Shown one piece after another: positions 58,574-64,000 of a DNA stretch of 64,000 nucleotides. The translations under genes were made by a program, and so were the position numbers. Positions within the stretch are counted from its first letter, which is position 1. Each line of letters starts with the position of its first letter. The notes below the pieces were generated by a model that was not told where the DNA came from, did not search any database, and saw nothing but the letters and a program-made list of their open reading frames with translations. Source of the DNA: an uncultured Cohaesibacter sp. (GTDB lineage: Bacteria; Pseudomonadota; Alphaproteobacteria; Rhizobiales; Cohaesibacteraceae); NCBI RefSeq assembly GCF_963667045.1, contig NZ_OY762934.1:620001-684000 (forward strand), written 5' to 3'.

Positions 58574-60811
58574 TCAGTTGACGCGCCACGCCTTGGATAC
58601 GGTCTTCTTGCTCCGGATCTGCTCGATGATCCGGTTGAGATGGTTGAGGTTCCAGACCGACAGGTCGATCGTCATGTCATGGAAGTCGTTGAGCTGATGC
58701 TCCATCTTGATATTCTCGATGTTACCGTCATTTTCGGCGATGACATTGGCGATGGACGCCAGACTGCCCGGTTCGTTGAGGATGCTCACCTCGATCCGGG
58801 CCGGGAAGCGCTCGGTATTTTCCTCATCAATATCCCAGCGCACATCAAGCCAGCGCTCCGGGGCATCATCAAACTGGCTGAGAGCTGGCGAGTGGATCGG
58901 ATAGATCGTCACACCCTTGCCCGGTGTATGAATGCCAACGATGCGATCGCCCGGAACAGCACCGCCTTCCGGTGCGAAGGTGACAGGGATATCGGCTGAA
59001 AGACCACGAATCGGAATGGACCGCTGTCCGGGTTGATGGCCATTCTTGCCATTCTTGCGGCTTGATCCGGGGATCCGGAACTTCATGGCCGAGGCATGCG
59101 GCAGACCAAACCAGCCTTCGCCGCGTTCGCCCTCGCTCTGGGCTGCGCGCTGGTCCTGATAGTCCGGGAAGACGGCCTCGATCACCATGCGCGACTGCAA
59201 CTCGCCGCGACCAACAGCGGCCAGCGCCTCGTCAAGAGCCTGAAAGCCGAGACGGGACAGGGCAACCTTGATCTGCTCGGCGGAATACTCCTGCCCTGCC
59301 CGCTTGAAGGCATTCTGCAGGATCTGCTCGCCAAGCCCGGCATACTGTTTGCGGACAGCCGCGCGGGTGGCCTTGCGTATGGCCGCCCTTGCCTTGCCAG
59401 TGGCAGCGATATTTTCCCAGGCTGGCGGCGGCGTCTGGGCCTTGGAGCAGATGATCTCGACTTCGTCACCGTTGTTGAGCTCGGTCACCAACGGCATCAC
59501 CGCACCGTTGATCTTGCAGCCGATGCAGGTATCGCCGATATCCGTATGCACCGCATAGGCAAAGTCGATGGGGATGGCGCCGCGTGGCAGCGCGATGACC
59601 CGCCCCTTGGGCGTGAAGCAGAAAACCTGATCCTGAAACAGCTCAAGCTTTGTATGTTCGAGGAACTCCTCGGCCGAATTGCCCGACGACAACAGCTCAA
59701 CGGTCTGACGCAGCCACGAATAGGCGTTGCTGTCCTTGGCCAGACGCCCGAGAGACCGGCCACCCTTTGTCTTGCCCGTCACGTCCTTGTAAAGGGCGTG
59801 GGCAGCGACACCATATTCGGCGAACTGGTGCATTTCATGGGTGCGGATCTGCAGCTCGACGCGCTGGCGGCCCGGCCCGATCACCGTGGTATGAATCGAG
59901 CGATAGTCGTTCGGTTTCGGGGTCGAAACATAGTCCTTGAACCGTCCCGGCACGCACGGCCAGATCGTGTGAACGATGCCCAGTGTCCGATAGCAGTCAT
60001 CGATATTGTCGACCAGCACGCGGAAGGCGTAGATGTCCGACAATTGCTCGAAGCCGATATTCTGACGCTGCATCTTGCGGAAAATCGAATAGGCCCTTTT
60101 TTCACGACCGCGCACAGTCGCCTTGAGACCCTTTTCGAGAAATGTCTTTTCCAGTTCGCCTTCGATTTCCGTAATGATTGTCTTGTTGCGCTGACGCACT
60201 TCTTCGAGACGTTCGGAAATCGCCTGATAAGCTTCCGGATTGATGTATTTGAACGACAGGCCTTCCAGCTCTTCGCGGATATCCTGCATGCCCATGCGCT
60301 CGGCAAGCGGCGCGTAGATGTCGATGGTTTCCTGCGCGATCCTGTGGCGCTTGTGCTCGGGCACGAAATGCAGGGTGCGCATGTTGTGCAGACGGTCGGC
60401 CAGCTTGACGATCAACACGCGCACATCATCCGAGATGGCCAGTAGCAGCTTGCGGATATTCTCGGCCTGGGCGGTACGACGGGAGACAAGATCAAGCTTG
60501 CTGATCTTGGTGAGGCCCTCCACAAGCTTGCCAATTTCCGGTCCGAACATTGTATCCAGCTCGGCACGGGTGGCGTCGGTGTCTTCCAGCGTATCATGCA
60601 AGAGCCCGACAGCGATGGTGCCGTCATCAAGCCGTAGATCTGTCAGAATGCCAGCAACTTCGAGAGGATGGACAAAATAGGGATCGCCAGACGCCCTCTT
60701 CTGCTTGCCATGCTTGCGCATGGAATAGACATAAGCCTTGTTCAACAGGGCTTCGTCAGCATTTGGATTATAGCTTACAACTCTTTCAACGAGCTCGTAC
60801 TGACGCATCAT
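58574..60811 (-). CDS. rsh: Bifunctional (p)ppGpp synthetase/hydrolase (Rsh)
   Basis: 745 residues. Hydrolase domain: FVHPLEVAGIL and LLHDTLEDT, with KLADRLHNMRTL. Synthetase domain: YSIFRKMQRQ, DIYAFRVLV and RFKDYVSTPKPNDYRSIHT. TGS domain: VFCFTPKGRVIALPRGAIPIDFAYAVH. ACT domain at the end. Both active sites look intact, so it makes and degrades the alarmone. It is the single RelA/SpoT homologue type of alphaproteobacteria. It follows rpoZ, as usual. Confidence 0.96.
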   Translation of the reverse strand: MMRQYELVERVVSYNPNADEALLNKAYVYSMRKHGKQKRASGDPYFVHPLEVAGILTDLRLDDGTIAVGLLHDTLEDTDATRAELDTMFGPEIGKLVEGLTKISKLDLVSRRTAQAENIRKLLLAISDDVRVLIVKLADRLHNMRTLHFVPEHKRHRIAQETIDIYAPLAERMGMQDIREELEGLSFKYINPEAYQAISERLEEVRQRNKTIITEIEGELEKTFLEKGLKATVRGREKRAYSIFRKMQRQNIGFEQLSDIYAFRVLVDNIDDCYRTLGIVHTIWPCVPGRFKDYVSTPKPNDYRSIHTTVIGPGRQRVELQIRTHEMHQFAEYGVAAHALYKDVTGKTKGGRSLGRLAKDSNAYSWLRQTVELLSSGNSAEEFLEHTKLELFQDQVFCFTPKGRVIALPRGAIPIDFAYAVHTDIGDTCIGCKINGAVMPLVTELNNGDEVEIICSKAQTPPPAWENIAATGKARAAIRKATRAAVRKQYAGLGEQILQNAFKRAGQEYSAEQIKVALSRLGFQALDEALAAVGRGELQSRMVIEAVFPDYQDQRAAQSEGERGEGWFGLPHASAMKFRIPGSSRKNGKNGHQPGQRSIPIRGLSADIPVTFAPEGGAVPGDRIVGIHTPGKGVTIYPIHSPALSQFDDAPERWLDVRWDIDEENTERFPARIEVSILNEPGSLASIANVIAENDGNIENIKMEHQLNDFHDMTIDLSVWNLNHLNRIIEQIRSKKTVSKAWRVN

Positions 60812-61031
60812 GGCGAGAAAGAAACCTCGATTGTTGAATGCCCGGCTGTCCGGACACTACCTGTCCTCTTGAGAACATTGTACCTGATATCTCTATACAT
60901 ATAAGAAGAAGAGCCGGATTTAACCAGCTGTCGGCGGGCAGGCAACCGGCCGGTCGCGCCATCAGGAAGGCTGCGATTCAACCCTCATGCATAGAGAAGC
61001 CAGAATTGCAGAACAAAGGTAAAAATGCCAA

Positions 61032-61062
61032 TAAAAAAGGCGGACATTTAACGTCCACCTTT
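61032..61062 (-). terminator. Intrinsic terminator after rpoZ
   Basis: On the minus strand AAAGGTGGAC pairs with GTCCGCCTTT (one G-T pair) and a T-run follows. It lies 27 bp past the rpoZ stop, so rsh probably has its own promoter in the 220 bp beyond. Confidence 0.8.
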
Positions 61063-61089
61063 TGATTTTTTCTGAATGATCGAAAAAGA

Positions 61090-61494
61090 TCAGTCGTCGG
61101 TACGATCTGGCGGTACAAGGCTTTCCAGACCACGCAACAGTTCTTCTTCGGACATCTGGTCGAACACGACTTCGCTCTTTGGTTCACCAACGACGCCTTC
61201 ATAGTCGTTCGTGGCGGCTTCGTCTGCCGTAATCAGCTGTACATCTTCAGTTTCAGGCTCATCAACCTCAACATATTTCTGCAGAGAGTGAATGAGATCT
61301 TCCTTCAGGTCACCCGGAGAAACAGTCTCGTCGGCAATTTCCCTCAGAGCTACAACCGGGTTCTTGTCATTGTCACGATCAACCGTAATTGCAGAGCCAC
61401 TAGAAATCATACGTGCGCGATGACCGGACAGCAGCACCAGCTCGAAACGATTCTCAACCTTATCAACGCAGTCCTCAACAGTGACGCGTGCCAT
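61090..61494 (-). CDS. rpoZ: DNA-directed RNA polymerase omega subunit
   Basis: 134 residues. [34 protein letters not shown] and the following [11 protein letters not shown] define omega. A long acidic tail follows, as in other rhizobial omegas. AGGAG lies 6 nt before the ATG. A promoter is visible upstream. Confidence 0.95.
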   Translation of the reverse strand: MARVTVEDCVDKVENRFELVLLSGHRARMISSGSAITVDRDNDKNPVVALREIADETVSPGDLKEDLIHSLQKYVEVDEPETEDVQLITADEAATNDYEGVVGEPKSEVVFDQMSEEELLRGLESLVPPDRTDD

Positions 61495-61525
61495 AGACGA
61501 TCTCCTACTTGGGGGAATTTCTCCC

Positions 61526-61554
61526 TAAATAGAGCGATTTTTTTTGTTTGACAA
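61526..61554 (-). promoter_or_regulatory. Sigma70-type promoter of rpoZ
   Basis: On the minus strand TTGTCA and TATTTA are separated by 17 nt, 32 bp before the rpoZ start. The remaining AT-rich gap to 61871 should carry the divergent promoter of the NYN gene; nothing else is seen. Confidence 0.65.
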
Positions 61555-61871
61555 GTGCGAACCTTGGCAAATTGCCGAGTGAAACCGATTTCACGCCATT
61601 TTGTAAAAATTTTGGATACCATAGGCTAGGTAACGTTGTTGTGTTTTCGTTTATAATCTGTTTTTCTTGGTGGTTATCGAATATAAATCCGTATAGAATC
61701 AGAATCGGTTTGATTTCTCGTGAATGTATTTCATTGTTTTGAATGATTAAGATATTCAAAAGCTTAATTCTATATCTTAGTACAATTCCCAGGGCTTTGA
61801 TTGAGCGTGTTAAATTGCAACACTCATCCTGAAATTGAATCCAACGAAAAACCAGCATAAAGGGTGAATCC

Positions 61872-62459
61872 GTGTTTGATCCTAGAGAAAAAGTTGCTTT
61901 ATTCATTGACGGAGCCAATCTGTATGCAACGACCAAGACGCTTGGCTTCGACATTGATTACAAACGGCTGTTGAGAGAATTCCGCGGCAAGGGATACCTC
62001 CTGCGGACATATTATTATACCGCTCTGGCCGAAGATCAGGAATATTCTTCCATCAGACCTTTGATCGACTGGCTTGATTATAACGGATACCATGTCGTTA
62101 CCAAGCCAACCAAGGAATTCACCGATTCTGCAGGACGTCGGAAGATAAAGGGCAACATGGACATCGAACTGACCATCGATGCGATGGAGCTGGTGGATCA
62201 TGTTGATCACTTCGTCATCTTCTCTGGCGATGGCGATTTCCGCAAACTTGTTGAAGCGCTACAGCGTCGCGGGCGCAAGGTAAGCGTGGTTTCCACCATG
62301 TCGACTCAACCGCCGATGATTGCCGATGAGTTGCGTCGACAGGCCGACCATTTCATCGATCTGGCCCACATTGCCGACCGTATCGGCCGCGATGCAAACG
62401 AACGCCCGCAGCGCGCTCCGGTCCAGAACGACTATGAAGATTCGGAATATGATGACTGA
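61872..62459 (+). CDS. NYN-domain protein (LabA/DUF88 family)
   Basis: 195 residues from a GTG start preceded by AGGGTG. PIN-like NYN domain with the acidic metal-binding set: ALFIDGANLYATTKTLG, KGNMDIELTIDAM and FVIFSGDGDFRKLVEALQ. A charged, disordered tail ends the protein. NYN proteins are predicted RNases. Divergent from rpoZ; own terminator. Target unknown. Confidence 0.92.
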   Translation: MFDPREKVALFIDGANLYATTKTLGFDIDYKRLLREFRGKGYLLRTYYYTALAEDQEYSSIRPLIDWLDYNGYHVVTKPTKEFTDSAGRRKIKGNMDIELTIDAMELVDHVDHFVIFSGDGDFRKLVEALQRRGRKVSVVSTMSTQPPMIADELRRQADHFIDLAHIADRIGRDANERPQRAPVQNDYEDSEYDD

Positions 62460-62484
62460 TCGTTTGATCAGTCAGACATAGATA

Positions 62485-62516
62485 TAAAAAAGCCCCGCTT
62501 GATGCGGGGCTTTTTT
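62485..62516 (+). terminator. Bidirectional intrinsic terminator between the NYN and dipeptidase genes
   Basis: AGCCCCGC and GCGGGGCT with flanking A6/T6 and a 5-nt loop; works in both directions for the converging genes. Confidence 0.92.
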
Positions 62517-62564
62517 GTTGTCTCGGTACTGATCGAACCAGAAGGCCGGCAAGTAGCCAAACGC

Positions 62565-63617
62565 CTAGATACCGGACCGCTCCAGCATGGCAATCCAGTT
62601 CTTGTGGGCGATCTTTGCAATCAGCTCTTCGCCAAAGGCGCGCGCGCGCATCCGCTCGATGAGAGCCGGATTGCCTGCGCAGGAGCCAATGCGCTGTGGA
62701 ACGGTGGTGCCGTCGAAATCCGATCCCAGACCAACGCCATCTTCCCCAAGCTTTTCGACCAGATAGGCAAGATGATCGACCATGATGTCGAGATCCATGT
62801 CGATCTGCTTCTTGTCACCATCCGGGCGCAGGAAACCGACGGAATAGTTGAGCCCGACCAACCCCTTGGTTTCTGCGATCGCGGCAAGCTGCTTGTCCGT
62901 CAGGTTGCGGCGCGACGGGCAGATGGCATGAACATTGGAATGAGTCGCCAACAGCGGCTTTTCGCTTACGGCATGCACATCCCAGAAGCCCTTTTCATTG
63001 ATGTGGGACAGATCAATCAGCATGTTCAGCGCACCGCAGCGCCGAACAAGTTCCTTGCCAAGGTCGGTAAGGCCGGGGCCAGAATCAGGACTGCCAGGAA
63101 AATCGAACGGTACACCATGGCCAAAGATGTTGCTGCGGCTCCAGACCGGACCGATGGACCGCAGACCGGCTGCGTGGAGCACATCAAGGGCGTTGAAGTC
63201 GGCGTCGATTGCCTCGGCCCCTTCGATATGCAACATCAGGGCGATAACATTGTCTGCCATGGCCTGCTTGATGTCAGCGCTCGTGAGGCAGATGCGCACC
63301 CGCCCCTCGGATTTCTGCGCAAGGCGCAGCGCACGGGCCATCATCGCATTGGTCATGTCAAGCGCGTATGGCTGCTCGACTTCATTCACCATGGATTGAA
63401 AGTCGGGTTTGCTGTCCTGCTTCTTCATCGGCGGGACGAAGATGGCAAACAGGCCACCAGCAAAGCCGCCTTCGACGGCTTTCGGATAGTCGATATTGAG
63501 CTTTTCATTGCCCTCGAGGAACGAAATAGGTGTCCCTTCCCTTTCGGACATTTCAAGCCGGAGCAATGTGTCATTGTGGCCGTCAAAGACGGGTACGATA
63601 GCCTTGACCATAGTCAT
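62565..63617 (-). CDS. Membrane dipeptidase (peptidase family M19)
   Basis: 350 residues from MTMVKAIVPVFDGHND, with GAGA upstream; MVKA 6 bp later is also possible. Zinc-binding set of the family: DGHND, HIEGAEAID, LIDLSHINE, ATHSNVHAI and GLGSDFDG. These enzymes hydrolyse dipeptides, often with a D- or dehydro residue. No signal peptide is visible, so it is probably cytoplasmic. The amidotransferase gene lies upstream on the same strand (90 bp). Confidence 0.93.
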   Translation of the reverse strand: MTMVKAIVPVFDGHNDTLLRLEMSEREGTPISFLEGNEKLNIDYPKAVEGGFAGGLFAIFVPPMKKQDSKPDFQSMVNEVEQPYALDMTNAMMARALRLAQKSEGRVRICLTSADIKQAMADNVIALMLHIEGAEAIDADFNALDVLHAAGLRSIGPVWSRSNIFGHGVPFDFPGSPDSGPGLTDLGKELVRRCGALNMLIDLSHINEKGFWDVHAVSEKPLLATHSNVHAICPSRRNLTDKQLAAIAETKGLVGLNYSVGFLRPDGDKKQIDMDLDIMVDHLAYLVEKLGEDGVGLGSDFDGTTVPQRIGSCAGNPALIERMRARAFGEELIAKIAHKNWIAMLERSGI

Positions 63618-63706
63618 TCTCGTTGTTGTTCTTGTTTGCAATCGGGTGGGGTCTGGCTTCTCATCGAATGACGACCCCGGATATTTCAATTCGTGATAGC
63701 AGCGCC

Positions 63707-64000
63707 TCAGCCACGCGGCTGGCGGAAGAAGCGCACCATCCATTTGGCCACCCTATCAGCATCCACGGCATCATGCACATGAGAGAGTGCCACATCGGCA
63801 TCCTCTTCTGTCATGGACTGCCCGCGCCGCTGCTTCAGGAGCGTCTCGATGAGAGGGGCTGAAAGCTCGGGATGGAGCTGCATGGAGAGACCGGATTGCC
63901 CATAGGCGATCATGCCATTGGGGCAGAAGCTATTGCCAGCGATCAGGCATCCGCTTTCGGGCAGAACTGTGACCTGATCCTGATGGCTTGCCTGCAGAGC
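63707..64000 (-). CDS. Class I glutamine amidotransferase, C-terminal part (truncated by window end)
   Basis: 97 codons plus stop, continuing past base 64000. ASHQDQVTVLPE and later MQLHPEL are the class I GATase region around the catalytic His and Glu; the Cys lies outside the window. The target may be a small-molecule (gamma-glutamyl-type) amidotransferase, but only the tail is visible. Confidence 0.8.
   Translation of the reverse strand, partial: ALQASHQDQVTVLPESGCLIAGNSFCPNGMIAYGQSGLSMQLHPELSAPLIETLLKQRRGQSMTEEDADVALSHVHDAVDADRVAKWMVRFFRQPRG

Overview
The window reads as chromosomal DNA of a heterotrophic alphaproteobacterium of the Hyphomicrobiales (rhizobial) type. The evidence is gene order. 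The blocks plsX-fabH-ihfA-merR-tRNA-Pro, glyA-nrdR-ribD-ribE-ribH-nusB-thiL, ldtP/ldtR, hemB-...-ate-parC and rpoZ-rsh-acpS-lepB-rnc-era-recO-parC all follow the usual layout of that order, and several small families typical of it (DUF2842, DUF6163-like, DUF6898-like, LdtR) are present. Coding GC is moderate to high and intergenic DNA is AT-rich. I see no insertion sequence, prophage, CRISPR array or rRNA. The genus cannot be fixed from sequence alone; a marine Cohaesibacter-like organism would fit, but that is inference.

Layout. 1-3.3 kb: end of an RND efflux adaptor and its inner-membrane pump. 3.7-7.7 kb: glycerol-3-phosphate operon glpR-glpD-glpK, closed by a strong terminator. 8-9.4 kb: ThrE-type amino-acid exporter. 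9.6-10.5 kb: rplM-rpsI (minus strand). 11.4-14.3 kb: a crotonase without the usual catalytic glutamates, a CoA-binding protein and O-acetylhomoserine sulfhydrylase. 14.5-16.5 kb: heme A synthase ctaA flanked by two small membrane proteins. 16.5-20.8 kb: an exopolysaccharide locus with a Wzz/tyrosine-kinase-like protein whose P-loop is missing, an outer-membrane export lipoprotein and an initiating glycosyl-phosphate transferase. 21-26.6 kb: tRNA-Pro(GGG), a tiny flagellar-rod-like protein, then merR, ihfA, fabH, plsX and DUF177 on the minus strand. 26.8-28.2 kb: cytochrome bc1 assembly chaperone and bamE, divergent.

28.3-35.6 kb: a minus-strand folate/riboflavin/thiamine block (glyA, nrdR, ribD, ribE, ribH, nusB, thiL) interrupted between ribE and ribH by a FAD-dependent amine/amino-acid oxidase. 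35.9-39.4 kb: L,D-transpeptidase, its likely MarR-type regulator LdtR and a small membrane protein. 39.5-49.8 kb: acyl-CoA hydrolase, hemB, GNAT, threonine dehydratase, a soluble chemoreceptor (degenerate globin-like sensor plus CZB domain), an RDD protein, an SLC13 permease and the leucyl/arginyl-transferase ate. 49.9-61.5 kb: EEP-family phosphatase, then parC, recO, era, rnc, lepB, acpS, rsh and rpoZ on the minus strand. 61.9-64 kb: NYN-domain ribonuclease-like protein, an M19 dipeptidase and the C-terminal part of a class I glutamine amidotransferase.

Most of the window is conserved housekeeping. The most unusual signals lie in gaps between conserved genes. Between recO and era, three copies of a 14-codon unit are conserved at codon level although the reading frame is broken. 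Upstream of parC there is a gene that appears split over three frames, with both shifts near G-runs. Other points are the oxidase inserted in the rib operon, the kinase-dead-looking exopolysaccharide protein, the chemoreceptor with Leu where a globin-coupled sensor would have its haem-ligating His, and a perfect palindrome at the ldtP promoter. All family calls rest on motif recognition without database searches.
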